From contig CAJTSY010000016.1 in the NCBI GenBank assembly GCA_910578995.1, positions 1 to 40,232 of the forward strand: 40,232 nt of DNA. Reading direction: 5' to 3'. The DNA comes from an uncultured Acetatifactor sp. (lineage in GTDB: Bacteria; Bacillota; Clostridia; Lachnospirales; Lachnospiraceae). The notes below the pieces were generated by a model, which saw only the letters and a list, made by a program, of their open reading frames with translations, had not been told where the DNA came from and ran no database searches. The translations under genes and the position numbers were made by a program. Below, one piece after another: positions 18,161 through 27,011 of the stretch. Position 1 is the first letter of the stretch. The number at the start of each line of letters is the position of its first letter.

Positions 18161-18500
18161 AAAAAGTTATCCACATTATGTGAATAACTATGTCTATAAA
18201 TATCTTTTATACATGGGGGTGTGGATAGAAATGTGTATAAGTGGATAAATGGGGGAAAATGTGGAAAACCAGTGTTTAAAAGAGTTTGCAGCATTATTTT
18301 CACCGCCCGTACACAGGGTTTGTCCTGTTATTATTTAAATTATCCACATTTTATCAACAGTATGTGTATAACTGAGATGGGGGTAGTTTATGTGGATATC
18401 TATGTGTATAATCTGTCAAAAAAATTTTTTGTCCTGAAAACCCGGATTTTTACTGCATTTTACTTGACATATGAAGAATTTTTTTATACAATCAAAGTGC
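18161..18500. other. Chromosomal origin of replication, oriC (DnaA-box cluster and AT-rich unwinding region)
   Basis: Six exact TTATNCACA boxes occur: 18167-18175 (plus), 18179-18187 (minus), 18232-18240 (minus), 18340-18348 (plus), 18363-18371 (minus) and 18403-18411 (minus). Boxes one base off occur at 18220-18228, 18240-18248, 18260-18268, 18351-18359 and 18391-18399. The stretch from 18412 to about 18500 is strongly AT-rich, with A and T runs, and suits a DNA-unwinding element. dnaA and rpmH flank it divergently, the standard Firmicute arrangement. Confidence 0.9.
18464..18492 (+). promoter_or_regulatory. Sigma-A promoter of rpmH
   Basis: A perfect TTGACA at 18464-18469 and TACAAT at 18487-18492 are spaced by 17 bases. 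It lies about 90 bases before the rpmH start codon. It overlaps the AT-rich side of oriC, so rpmH transcription may affect origin opening. Confidence 0.85.
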
Positions 18501-18582
18501 TGTTTTCCAAAATACAGGTAAATGAGGGTTCAAAATTCAGTTGCCTTTATAGAGAAAGGTTCAGAGAAGGAGGTGCTTTTCC

Positions 18583-18717
18583 ATGAAAATGACGTTTCAG
18601 CCTAAAAAGCGTTCACGGGCTAAGGTTCACGGGTTCAGGGCAAGAATGAGTACGAAGGGCGGAAGGAAAGTTCTGGCCGCAAGACGTGCAAAAGGAAGAA
18701 AAGTATTGTCCGCTTAG
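18583..18717 (+). CDS. rpmH: 50S ribosomal protein L34
   Basis: The 44-residue, very basic protein reads MKMTFQPKKRSRAKVHGF at its start and ends RRAKGRKVLSA. This is the L34 pattern, including the GFRARMSTKGGRKVL core. L34 is part of the large ribosomal subunit. AAGGAGG lies eight bases before the ATG at 18583. It is the first gene of the rightward origin cluster, driven by the promoter at 18464-18492. A hairpin just after its stop may limit read-through into rnpA. Confidence 0.97.
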   Translation: MKMTFQPKKRSRAKVHGFRARMSTKGGRKVLAARRAKGRKVLSA

Positions 18718-18740
18718 GTCACAGAAATGTGGCCTTTTTA
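18717..18740 (+). terminator. Attenuator-like hairpin between rpmH and rnpA
   Basis: GGTCACA pairs with TGTGGCC around a GAAA loop and is followed by TTTTTA. The stem begins at the last base of the rpmH stop codon. A leaky terminator here would give more L34 than RNase P protein, as their cellular ratio requires. The ratio argument is inference. Confidence 0.65.
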
Positions 18741-18780
18741 TTAGGCGGGTAAAAAGCCTTTCAGGAGGTGGAAAAGAAAA

Positions 18781-19125
18781 ATGAAATTTTCTGAAAGTCT
18801 TAAGAAGAATCACCAGTTCCAGTGTGTGTACAAATCCGGCAGATCTTACGGAAATAAATATCTGGTAATGTATGTGAAGGAAAACGGCGCCGGAAAAAAC
18901 AGGATTGGAATCAGTGTGAGCAGGAAAGTGGGAAACAGTGTGGTGAGACACCGGGTCACCAGACTTGTGAGGGAAAGTTACCGGCTGCGGGAAGCGATGT
19001 TCAATAGTGGTTTGGACATTGTAGTCGTTGCAAGGAAGAATGCGGCGTCGGTGGGATATCATGAGATAGAGAGCGCGCTGCTTCACCTTGGAAAGCTTCA
19101 TCATATTACAGAGGTCTGTTCATAA
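18781..19125 (+). CDS. rnpA: Ribonuclease P protein component
   Basis: The 114-residue basic protein assists the RNase P RNA in 5' maturation of tRNA. The family signature is clear: GISVSRKVGNSVVRHRVTRL at about residues 41-60, followed by RESYRL. The ATG at 18781 is preceded by CAGGAGGTGG. It lies 63 bases after rpmH and two bases before yidD, in the normal rpmH-rnpA-yidD-yidC order. Confidence 0.96.
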   Translation: MKFSESLKKNHQFQCVYKSGRSYGNKYLVMYVKENGAGKNRIGISVSRKVGNSVVRHRVTRLVRESYRLREAMFNSGLDIVVVARKNAASVGYHEIESALLHLGKLHHITEVCS

Positions 19126-19127
19126 AC

Positions 19128-19340
19128 ATGAAAAAATTTTTGATTGCCGGTATCAGGTTTTACCAGAAATATATATCCCCAATGAAGAGGACAAAGTGTC
19201 CCTATATACCAAGCTGTTCCCAGTACGGTCTGGAGGCGATAGAGAGACATGGAGCCATAAAGGGAAGTCTTCTGGCTGTCTGGAGGATTCTGCGCTGCAA
19301 CCCCTTTTCAAAGGGGGGATTTGATCCTGTTCCGAAATAA
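19128..19340 (+). CDS. yidD: Membrane protein insertion efficiency factor YidD
   Basis: The 70-residue protein has the YidD pattern: IRFYQKYISPMK at 9-20, CPYIPSCSQYGLEAIERHG with the conserved cysteines, and RILRCNPFSKGGFDPVP near the end. YidD is a small membrane-associated protein that helps YidC-dependent insertion. It begins two bases after rnpA and ends 37 bases before yidC. Confidence 0.95.
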   Translation: MKKFLIAGIRFYQKYISPMKRTKCPYIPSCSQYGLEAIERHGAIKGSLLAVWRILRCNPFSKGGFDPVPK

Positions 19341-19377
19341 GAGATCCGGCATCACCCGACTGAGAGGAAAAAGGTAA

Positions 19378-20703
19378 ATGAATCTAATTATACTGACCCA
19401 GAACACCACTCCCATTATTGGGCAGGTTGCATGGCTGTTGGGTAAGATCATGAACGGCATTTTCTATGTGATTGATTTTATTGGGATTCCGAATATCGGA
19501 CTTGCCATCATTCTGTTTACCATTGTGGTAAACCTTCTGATGATGCCATTGAATATCAAGCAGCAGAAATTTTCCAAGCTGCAGGTAAAAATGAGTCCCG
19601 AAATACAGGCCATCGAGTCAAAATATAAGGGAAGGTCGGACCAGGAATCCCTGATGGCGAAAAACCAGGAAATACAGATGGTTTACGCCAAATATGGGGT
19701 TTCTGCCAGCGGAAGCTGTCTGCAGCTGTTGATCCAGATGCCCATTTTGTTCGCCCTGTACCAGGTGATCTACCGGATGCCGGCCTATGTTACACAGATA
19801 GGAAATACTTTTAAGGTTCTGGCGGACCACATCGAATCCGTGGACAAGGGGGGATTTCTCCAGAATTCCGGTATTGACGGAATTGTAAGTACGGTATCGA
19901 TGTACGGACAGTCTATCGCCAAAGGTGACATAACTAACGGAATCATAGATGTGTTAAACAAATTATCTTCCGCGGATATGGCGCTTCTTTCAGATCATTA
20001 CGGATTAAGCCAGCTGACCTACCAGGGACATGTGATACTGAGCAATGAATCCACCAGGGGACTGATAGATATTTATAACAATTTCCTGGGGCTGAATATG
20101 GGAGATACCCCCAGCGCCCTGATCAGGAGCGCCTGGGCAGTGGGTGCCTGGGGAATCGTGATTGGCGCTGTCCTGATACCGGTTCTGTCCGCGGTAACCC
20201 AGTGGATCAATGTAAAGCTGATGCCCCAGCAGCCTTCAAACGGCAATGAGAAGGCATCTTCCATGGCGGCTTCCATGAAGACCATGAACATGTTCATGCC
20301 GCTGATGTCCGCATGGTTCTGCTTCTCTTTCCCGGCAGGTATGGGTCTGTACTGGGTGGCCGGCAGCGTGGTGAGAAGTATCCAGCAGGTGGTCATCAAT
20401 AAGCATATAGATAAGATGGATTTTGACGAGGTCATCAAGAAGAATTCGGCAAAGAGCGCGAAGAAGATCGAGAAGATGAAGAAGACACAGGAGAGGATGA
20501 ACGCCTATGCCAGCATGAATACAAGGAGTATTCAGAACAAGGCAAATGTGTCCTCGGGAAATTCCCAGAGCCAGGTACAGAAGGCGGATGCAAACAGGAC
20601 GGCTGACGGAACCTACAGCAGGACAAATGCAAAGCCGGGAAGCATGATGTCCAAGGCAAATATGGTTAAGGATTATAACGAAAGAAACAATAACAGAAAT
20701 TAA
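19378..20703 (+). CDS. yidC: Membrane protein insertase YidC/Oxa1 family
   Basis: The 441-residue insertase has the Oxa1 core: a segment at about 39-58, the cytoplasmic helical hairpin IKQQKFSKLQVKMSPEIQ, then GSCLQLLIQMPILFALYQV and the C-terminal segments ending at about 340. It is longer than B. subtilis SpoIIIJ (about 260). The excess is an insert of roughly 100 residues between the second and third conserved membrane segments (about 140-240) and a Lys/Asn/Ser-rich tail after residue 350. I see no N-terminal lipoprotein signal. The groove arginine of other YidC proteins appears to be N52 in IVVNLLMMPL. It is followed by jag, its usual partner gene. Confidence 0.95.
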   Translation: MNLIILTQNTTPIIGQVAWLLGKIMNGIFYVIDFIGIPNIGLAIILFTIVVNLLMMPLNIKQQKFSKLQVKMSPEIQAIESKYKGRSDQESLMAKNQEIQMVYAKYGVSASGSCLQLLIQMPILFALYQVIYRMPAYVTQIGNTFKVLADHIESVDKGGFLQNSGIDGIVSTVSMYGQSIAKGDITNGIIDVLNKLSSADMALLSDHYGLSQLTYQGHVILSNESTRGLIDIYNNFLGLNMGDTPSALIRSAWAVGAWGIVIGAVLIPVLSAVTQWINVKLMPQQPSNGNEKASSMAASMKTMNMFMPLMSAWFCFSFPAGMGLYWVAGSVVRSIQQVVINKHIDKMDFDEVIKKNSAKSAKKIEKMKKTQERMNAYASMNTRSIQNKANVSSGNSQSQVQKADANRTADGTYSRTNAKPGSMMSKANMVKDYNERNNNRN

Positions 20704-20735
20704 ACAGCAGCTCTGAATGAGGAGGATTGCGAGAG

Positions 20736-21380
20736 ATGGTTAAGGAGCAGGAGTTTGTTGAAGTGTCTGCCAAGACAGTGAACGAAGCAATAACGGAGGC
20801 CTGCAGGAAATTCGGCGTCACCAGTGACAGGCTGGACTATCAGGTAATAGAGGAGGGATCCAGCGGTTTTCTGGGAATCGGTTCCAGGCCGGCCGTCATT
20901 AAGGCAGCGGTAAAAATAGAGGAGGTTTCGGCTGAAGATGCGGCCAAAAATTTTCTAAATGATGTATTTGCGGCAATGGGTATGCAGGTTGTCGTGGATG
21001 TGGTGTACCGGGAAGAAGAGAAGACGATGGATATCGAGCTTTCGGGGGATGAGATGGGCGTGCTGATCGGTAAGAGAGGACAGACCCTTGATTCCCTGCA
21101 GTACCTGGTTTCCCTGGTGGTAAACAAAGAGATGGAGGAGTATGTCAGGGTAAAGGTCGACACGGAAAATTACCGTCAGAGGAGAAGGGAAACCCTTGAA
21201 AATCTGGCCAAAAATATAGCGTATAAAGTTAAAAAGACCAAAAGGCCCGTCTCACTGGAGCCCATGAACCCGTACGAGAGGCGGATCATCCACTCTACAT
21301 TGCAGAATGATAAATATATATCCACCCACAGCGAGGGCGACGAGCCTTTCAGGAGAGTTGTGGTTACTTATAAGAGATAA
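20736..21380 (+). CDS. jag: Jag/KhpB RNA-binding protein (Jag-N, KH and R3H domains)
   Basis: The protein has about 214 residues from the ATG at 20736. The Jag-N domain occupies about the first 50 residues. The KH domain has VLIGKRGQTLDSLQYLVSL, and the C-terminal R3H domain has PMNPYERRIIHSTLQ. Jag (KhpB, SpoIIIJ-associated) binds RNA and acts with KhpA in several Firmicutes. GAGGAGG at 20719-20725 is well placed for ATG 20736, whereas an in-frame TTG at 20727 is too close to it. It follows yidC closely and is ended by a terminator at 21391-21426. Confidence 0.94.
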   Translation: MVKEQEFVEVSAKTVNEAITEACRKFGVTSDRLDYQVIEEGSSGFLGIGSRPAVIKAAVKIEEVSAEDAAKNFLNDVFAAMGMQVVVDVVYREEEKTMDIELSGDEMGVLIGKRGQTLDSLQYLVSLVVNKEMEEYVRVKVDTENYRQRRRETLENLAKNIAYKVKKTKRPVSLEPMNPYERRIIHSTLQNDKYISTHSEGDEPFRRVVVTYKR

Positions 21381-21390
21381 TGTATAGTCG

Positions 21391-21426
21391 TAAAACCGGA
21401 TATATTTAATTATATATCCGGTTTTA
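21391..21426 (+). terminator. Terminator after jag
   Basis: TAAAACCGGATATAT pairs with (T)ATATATCCGGTTTTA around a short AT loop. The stem is symmetric with A and T tails, so it could act in both directions. It separates the yidC-jag unit from the mnmE-mnmG-rsmG unit. Confidence 0.8.
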
Positions 21427-21485
21427 TGTATGTAGTTATACATTTGTACACATATATCAAAAAACGAAAAAGGTTATGACACACT

Positions 21486-22883
21486 ATGAAAGAGGATACG
21501 ATTGCGGCGATTGCCACGGGAATGACGGATTCGGGGATAGGCATTATAAGGATCAGCGGTGAAGATGCGGTTGCCATAGGAGACAGGATTTTCCGCTCCC
21601 CTTCCGGAAAGAGAATTTTAAAAAAAGCAGTAAGCCATATGCTGTATTACGGATTTGTGCAGGACTGCGAGAACGGATTTATCATAGATGAGGTAATGGC
21701 GGTGGTGATGAGGGAGCCCAGAAGCTTTACCGGTGAGGATACTGTTGAGATCCAGTGTCATGGCGGTGTTCTGGTAATGCGGAAGATACTGGATGCCGTC
21801 CTGAAATCGGGAGCCAGACTTGCGGAACCCGGGGAATTCACCAAGAGGGCTTTTATAACCGGGAGACTGGATCTGTCCAGTGCCGAGGCGGTGATGGATA
21901 TCATCCAGTCCAGAAATGAATATGCGCTGACTGCTTCCGTGAATCAGCTGAGAGGACTTCTGTCCGACGAGGTGAGAGGAATCAGAAGCCGGGTTCTGTA
22001 TGAGATGGCTTATATTGAATCTGCCCTGGATGACCCGGAGAATTACAGTCTGGAAGGGTATCCGGAGAGACTGGCTGAAAAAATGACCTTGCTGGAGAAA
22101 AGGATAAAGAAGCTGTGCGATACGTTTGAAAGCGGCAGGATGATGAAAGAAGGAATCAACACAGTGATTGTGGGCAAGCCCAATGTGGGCAAATCCTCTC
22201 TTATGAACTGTCTGGTGGGGGAGGAAAGAGCCATTGTGACAGATGTGGCGGGAACAACAAGGGACATTCTCAGGGAGAATGTGAGACTGGGGGATCTCAG
22301 CCTGAATGTGACGGATACGGCAGGAATACGTGAAACGGAAGACACGGTAGAAAAAATAGGTGTGGAAAGGACTTTAAAATATGTTGAGGGTGCGGATCTT
22401 ATTGTCTACGTGGTGGACGCTTCGAGTGTTCTGGATGAAAATGACAGGGAAATAGTCTCCATTATCAAAGGGAAGAAGAAGATAGTACTGTTGAACAAAA
22501 GTGATCTGGAGACAAAAGTAACGGAAGAAATGATAGAGGAGCTGTTCGGAGATGAGGAGGGCGCCTGTACCATTGTAAAAATTTCCGCCAGGGACGGTTC
22601 CGGTATGGAGAAATTTGAACAGACAATAAAGGATATGTTTTCCATAGGGGAAATGAAAAGCAGCAATGATATTGTAGTTACGAATATAAGACATATAAAG
22701 GCGTTGGAGGAGACGGATTCTTACCTGAAAATGATTAAAAAAAGTATAGAGGAAGGATTGACGGAGGATTTCTTTTATATAGATCTGATGGCGGCCTACG
22801 CCTCCCTTGGGAAGATAACGGGGGAAAAAGTGGAGGACGACCTGGTAGATGAGATCTTTTCCAAATTCTGTATGGGAAAGTAG
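21486..22883 (+). CDS. mnmE: tRNA uridine-5-carboxymethylaminomethyl modification GTPase
   Basis: The 465-residue GTPase works with MnmG to modify the wobble uridine of certain tRNAs. The N-terminal folate-binding domain is at about 1-120 and the helical domain surrounds a G domain. The G domain has Walker A GKPNVGKS at 230-237, AGTTRD at 255-260, DTAG and NKSD. The end reads FCMGK, with the catalytic-type cysteine C462 of the C-(I/L/M)-GK tail. The ribosome-binding site is weak (AAAAAGG). mnmG starts about 30 bases downstream. Confidence 0.97.
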   Translation: MKEDTIAAIATGMTDSGIGIIRISGEDAVAIGDRIFRSPSGKRILKKAVSHMLYYGFVQDCENGFIIDEVMAVVMREPRSFTGEDTVEIQCHGGVLVMRKILDAVLKSGARLAEPGEFTKRAFITGRLDLSSAEAVMDIIQSRNEYALTASVNQLRGLLSDEVRGIRSRVLYEMAYIESALDDPENYSLEGYPERLAEKMTLLEKRIKKLCDTFESGRMMKEGINTVIVGKPNVGKSSLMNCLVGEERAIVTDVAGTTRDILRENVRLGDLSLNVTDTAGIRETEDTVEKIGVERTLKYVEGADLIVYVVDASSVLDENDREIVSIIKGKKKIVLLNKSDLETKVTEEMIEELFGDEEGACTIVKISARDGSGMEKFEQTIKDMFSIGEMKSSNDIVVTNIRHIKALEETDSYLKMIKKSIEEGLTEDFFYIDLMAAYASLGKITGEKVEDDLVDEIFSKFCMGK

Positions 22884-22914
22884 GCCCGGAAGCTGTGGGT
22901 AGGGAGTGGAGATT

Positions 22915-24825
22915 ATGAGGGATGGATTTATTGAGAATGCGGACGTATGTGTCATAGGAGCCGGCCACGCGGGATGCGAAGCTGCTCTGGCCTGTGCCAG
23001 ACTGGGCCTGGAAACCGTGATTTTTACGGTGAGTGTGGACAGCATAGCCCTTATGCCTTGTAATCCCAATATAGGGGGAACCTCCAAGGGGCATCTGGTG
23101 AGGGAGTTGGATGCCCTTGGAGGCGAGATGGGCAAAAATATAGACAGAACCTTTATACAGTCCAAAATGCTGAATGTGTCCAAAGGTCCCGCAGTCCATT
23201 CCCTCCGGGCCCAGGCTGACAAGGCGGATTATTCCAGAGCCATGAGAAAGGTTTTGGAGAACCAGGACCATCTGACCATAAAGCAGGGGGAAGTATGTGA
23301 AATTCTGTGGGAATCAGTTTCGGGAAAAAAGAAAGTTAAAGGCGTAAGAATCTTTACAGGAATGGTTTACATGTGTAAAGCAGTCATACTGTGCACAGGG
23401 ACATACCTGGGAGCCAGATGTCTGTGTGGGGAGTCCATTACCTACACTGGTCCCAATGGACTGCAGGCGGCAACTTATCTGACGGATTCCCTGAAGGAGA
23501 TGGGAATAGAGCTGCGTCGTTTTAAGACGGGAACACCTGCCAGAATGGACGGACGGAGCATTGATTTTTCAAAGATGGAAGAACAGCCAGGAGATGAGAA
23601 GATCGTACCCTTTTCTTTTTCCACAAATCCGGAAGATATCCGGAAGGAACAAGTCTCCTGCTGGCTTACCTACACCAATGCGAAAACCCATGATATTATC
23701 AGGAACAATCTGGACAGATCTCCCATTTATGCCGGAATCATAGAAGGAACAGGTCCCAGGTACTGTCCTTCCATAGAGGATAAGGTTGTAAAATTTGCGG
23801 ATAAAGAGAGGCACCAGGTTTTTATCGAGCCGGAGGGACTGCACACCAATGAAGTGTATGTGGGCGGGATGTCATCCTCCCTTCCGGAGGACGTACAGCT
23901 TGCCATGTACAGAACGGTTCCCGGCCTGGAAAAATGCAGGATTGTGAGAAATGCCTATGCCATTGAGTATGACTGCATAAATGGCAGGCAGCTTGACCGA
24001 ACCCTGGAATTCAAGGAGATAAAGGGACTGTTCAGTGCAGGCCAGTTTAACGGCAGCAGCGGATATGAAGAAGCGGCCTGTCAGGGATTGGTAGCCGGCG
24101 TGAACGCGGCCATGTCCATCCTTGGAAAGGAACCTTTAACCATCGACCGGTCGGAAGGCTACATCGGGGTGCTGATAGATGACCTGGTGACAAAGGACAA
24201 CAGTGAGCCTTACCGGATGATGACTTCCCGTGCGGAATACAGGCTGCTGCTGCGCCAGGATAACGCAGACCTGCGTCTCAGGGAAAAGGGATATGAAAAA
24301 GGGCTGGTGACGGAGGAGGAATACAGGACCCTGTTGGAAAAGGAAAGGCTCATACGGGAGGAAGTCAGCCGCCTGAAGAATACATTTGTGGGGGCGAACA
24401 GGGAGATACAGAAGTTCCTGGAGAATCACGGAAGTTCGTCCCTGAAAACGGCAGCCAGCCTGGCGGAGCTGCTGTGCCGTCCGGAACTTTCCTATGAAAT
24501 ACTGGGAGAGGTAGATAAGGAAAGAAAACCGCTTCCGGACCCGGTTCTGGAACAAGTCGAAATAGAAATAAAATATGAAGGATATATCGTAAGACAGAAG
24601 CGGCAGGTGGAGCAGTATAAAAAGATGGAGAGGAAACTGATACCGGAGGATATCGATTATGACCAGGTGTCGTCCCTGCGCCTGGAGGCAAGGCAGAAAC
24701 TGAAGCTGTTTCGGCCCTCTTCCCTGGGACAGGCCTCCAGAATTTCCGGAGTGTCGCCGGCAGATGTGTCTGTTCTGTTAGTTTATATGGAGAGATTTGG
24801 AAGACAGGCAGGAGAGAGGAAATGA
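22915..24825 (+). CDS. mnmG: tRNA uridine-5-carboxymethylaminomethyl modification enzyme, FAD-binding subunit
   Basis: The roughly 636-residue flavoprotein partners MnmE. The N-terminus has the Rossmann motif CVIGAGHAGCEAALA, and family motifs GPRYCPSIEDKVVKF and NGSSGYEEAACQGL are present. The C-terminal helical domain that contacts MnmE is complete (LRLEARQKLKLFRPSSLGQA). I start at ATG 22915, with AGGGAG about eight bases upstream; a GTG at 22906 would directly abut that site. The stop overlaps the rsmG start by four bases (ATGA). Confidence 0.97.
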   Translation: MRDGFIENADVCVIGAGHAGCEAALACARLGLETVIFTVSVDSIALMPCNPNIGGTSKGHLVRELDALGGEMGKNIDRTFIQSKMLNVSKGPAVHSLRAQADKADYSRAMRKVLENQDHLTIKQGEVCEILWESVSGKKKVKGVRIFTGMVYMCKAVILCTGTYLGARCLCGESITYTGPNGLQAATYLTDSLKEMGIELRRFKTGTPARMDGRSIDFSKMEEQPGDEKIVPFSFSTNPEDIRKEQVSCWLTYTNAKTHDIIRNNLDRSPIYAGIIEGTGPRYCPSIEDKVVKFADKERHQVFIEPEGLHTNEVYVGGMSSSLPEDVQLAMYRTVPGLEKCRIVRNAYAIEYDCINGRQLDRTLEFKEIKGLFSAGQFNGSSGYEEAACQGLVAGVNAAMSILGKEPLTIDRSEGYIGVLIDDLVTKDNSEPYRMMTSRAEYRLLLRQDNADLRLREKGYEKGLVTEEEYRTLLEKERLIREEVSRLKNTFVGANREIQKFLENHGSSSLKTAASLAELLCRPELSYEILGEVDKERKPLPDPVLEQVEIEIKYEGYIVRQKRQVEQYKKMERKLIPEDIDYDQVSSLRLEARQKLKLFRPSSLGQASRISGVSPADVSVLLVYMERFGRQAGERK

Positions 24826-25547
24826 AAATGGTAAATGACACCACAGGATTGGAAAGGGATCTGGACGCCCTGGGAATTTCCCTGGATGACAGTCAGATTG
24901 CCCGGTTTGTCCGGTATTATGAGATGCTTGCGGAATGGAACCAGGTGATGAACCTTACTGCCATAACGGAATATGAGGATGTGGTGAAGAAGCATTTTGT
25001 GGACAGTCTGACCCTGGTAAAAGTATGGGATGCCACCCGTCCCTGTTCCCTTATAGATGTGGGAACAGGGGCAGGTTTTCCGGGACTTGCGCTGAAGATT
25101 GCCTTTCCGGGGATGAAGGTTACCCTTTTGGATTCCCTGAATAAGCGAATTCAGTTTCTGAACGCCGTCATAGGGGATCTGGGACTGACCGGGGTGGAGA
25201 CGGTGCACGGACGGGCGGAGGATTTAGCCAGGCCGGGAAAACTCAGGGAAAGTTTTGACCTGTGTGTTTCCAGGGCAGTGGCAAATCTGTCTACTTTGTC
25301 AGAATACTGTCTTCCCTTTGTGAAAAAAGGGGGTTTTTTTATAGCCTATAAGTCGGAGGGCGCTTCGGATGAAATGGCGGAAGCGGAGAGGGCCATTGCC
25401 ATTCTGGGGGGAGAGACCACGGAAAATAAGGAATTCCTGCTTCCGGATTCATGTATATGCAGATGCCTGTCCGTGATAAGGAAGGTGAAAGACACACCCG
25501 TGAAATACCCCAGAAAAGCAGGACTTCCAGGAAGGGAGCCTTTGTAA
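24822..25547 (+). CDS. rsmG: 16S rRNA (guanine-527-N7)-methyltransferase
   Basis: The 241-residue RsmG (GidB) methylates G527 of 16S rRNA using SAM. The SAM-binding motif is DVGTGAGFPGLALKIAFPG at about 72-90, then DSLNKRIQFLN, then CVSRAVANL. The ATG overlaps the mnmG TGA, implying translational coupling. Loss of this gene is known to give low-level streptomycin resistance in other bacteria. It is the last standard gene of the origin cluster. Confidence 0.96.
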   Translation: MKMVNDTTGLERDLDALGISLDDSQIARFVRYYEMLAEWNQVMNLTAITEYEDVVKKHFVDSLTLVKVWDATRPCSLIDVGTGAGFPGLALKIAFPGMKVTLLDSLNKRIQFLNAVIGDLGLTGVETVHGRAEDLARPGKLRESFDLCVSRAVANLSTLSEYCLPFVKKGGFFIAYKSEGASDEMAEAERAIAILGGETTENKEFLLPDSCICRCLSVIRKVKDTPVKYPRKAGLPGREPL

Positions 25548-25579
25548 AAAACAGTCTGTCCTTTTTGGGAAGGATAGGG

Positions 25580-25585
25580 TATAAT
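25580..25585 (+). promoter_or_regulatory. Possible -10 element before the diguanylate cyclase gene
   Basis: TATAAT lies about 38 bases before the start codon, after the rsmG stop. The 17-base-spaced -35 position reads TGTCCT, which is poor, so this is only a weak promoter candidate. Confidence 0.3.
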
Positions 25586-25622
25586 AAAATGAGATGAGTC
25601 AGGGAAGGGAGGCCGTGGTTCC

Positions 25623-26999
25623 ATGGGGGAAAAAGAGAAGAGATCTATCAGGGGAGTGAAAATAAAAAATATCAATATTTATATGATGGTTCTGTCCTGT
25701 ATTCTTTACATGTTCTTGATAGGGGCTACTTATTATGCTTCCCACAGATACAATGCTATGCTGTCCTCAACAGAGGACTATATCGCCTGTGAAAAAAATG
25801 CCTCCCTTGTGAAAGAGGGATCCGATTACCTTACAGAGCAGGTACGCCTGTATGCGGTGACCATGGATCCGGAATATATGGAAAACTATTTCCAGGAGGC
25901 ATATGATGTCAGACGCAGGGATATGGCCCTGGAGCAGATGAAAATGTTCGATGTGAGCAGTGAAATAGAACAGTATCTTCAGTCTGCCCTTGATTATTCC
26001 AACCGTCTGATGACGGATGAGTTTTATGCCATGGCCCTGGTTTCCCAGGCAGCGGAATTAGACAGGGATACCCTGCCGGAAGATGTGAAAAATATGGAGA
26101 TCACTGAGGAAGACCGTAAACTGAATCCGGAAGACATGATCGGTAAAGCCCAGGAAATGGTTTTCGGCTCTGAATATCAGGAGGCCAAGGAACTGATCAT
26201 GGAGAATATCTCCTATTTTATAGACAATATTGTGGATGATACCATGCGGAAACAGCAGAGGAGCGCTTCCGGGCTGAAGAATACCATGACGCATCAGCAG
26301 ATTCTGATCAGTATCCTTTTTATTGAAAATATTCTGATGTTTGTGCTCATTATACTTTTGGTTATAAAACCTCTCAAGATCTATATAGAGAACATAGAGG
26401 ACAAGGAAAAACTGTCCGTGTCAGGCTCTTATGAGTTTAAATACCTGGCTCTGACCTATAATAATATATATGAACTGAACACGGCAAATGAGGAAATCCT
26501 GAATTACCGGGCAGAACACGATGCCCTTACCGGAATCATTAACAGAGGCGCTTTTGACAGACTGAGGCAGATCATGAAAAGCAGTTCGTCGCCCATTGCC
26601 CTTATGATCGTGGATGTGGATAAATTTAAACTGGTGAATGACCAGTATGGTCATGAAATGGGGGACAGGGTTCTGAAAAAAGTAGCTAAAATGTTGGAGG
26701 AAGGATTCCGGGTCAGCGATTATGCGGCAAGAATAGGAGGGGATGAATTTGCAGTGATTCTCGCGGAAGTCACGGAAGACATGATGTCCGTGATAAGGGA
26801 AAAGGTGGAGAACATCAATCATATCCTGAAAAATCCGGAGGACGGCCTGCCTCCTGTCTCTGTCAGTGTGGGCGTGGCTTTTTCCTCCTGTGGATTTGAA
26901 GAGGATCTGTACAAAAAGGCGGATTCCGCACTTTATGTGACAAAGGAAAACGGGCGCTGCGGCTGTTCCTTCTATGAGGAACCTACAGTGAATTCCTGA
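25623..26999 (+). CDS. Membrane-anchored diguanylate cyclase (GGDEF domain)
   Basis: The 458-residue protein would make cyclic di-GMP at the membrane. Transmembrane segments at about 18-38 and 227-250 bracket a helical extracellular sensor region of about 185 residues that resembles no domain I can name. The GGDEF domain begins near 295 (HDALTGIINRGAFD). It has the metal-binding DVDKFK (331-336), an intact GGDEF (372-376) and an intact RVSD inhibitory site (363-366) at the canonical five-residue spacing. It should therefore be active and product-inhibited. No EAL domain is attached. Twelve bases separate it from the coiled-coil gene, which in turn lies close to a response regulator, suggesting one operon. 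Confidence 0.93.
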   Translation: MGEKEKRSIRGVKIKNINIYMMVLSCILYMFLIGATYYASHRYNAMLSSTEDYIACEKNASLVKEGSDYLTEQVRLYAVTMDPEYMENYFQEAYDVRRRDMALEQMKMFDVSSEIEQYLQSALDYSNRLMTDEFYAMALVSQAAELDRDTLPEDVKNMEITEEDRKLNPEDMIGKAQEMVFGSEYQEAKELIMENISYFIDNIVDDTMRKQQRSASGLKNTMTHQQILISILFIENILMFVLIILLVIKPLKIYIENIEDKEKLSVSGSYEFKYLALTYNNIYELNTANEEILNYRAEHDALTGIINRGAFDRLRQIMKSSSSPIALMIVDVDKFKLVNDQYGHEMGDRVLKKVAKMLEEGFRVSDYAARIGGDEFAVILAEVTEDMMSVIREKVENINHILKNPEDGLPPVSVSVGVAFSSCGFEEDLYKKADSALYVTKENGRCGCSFYEEPTVNS

Positions 27000-27011
27000 G
27001 AAGGGGGTTCC

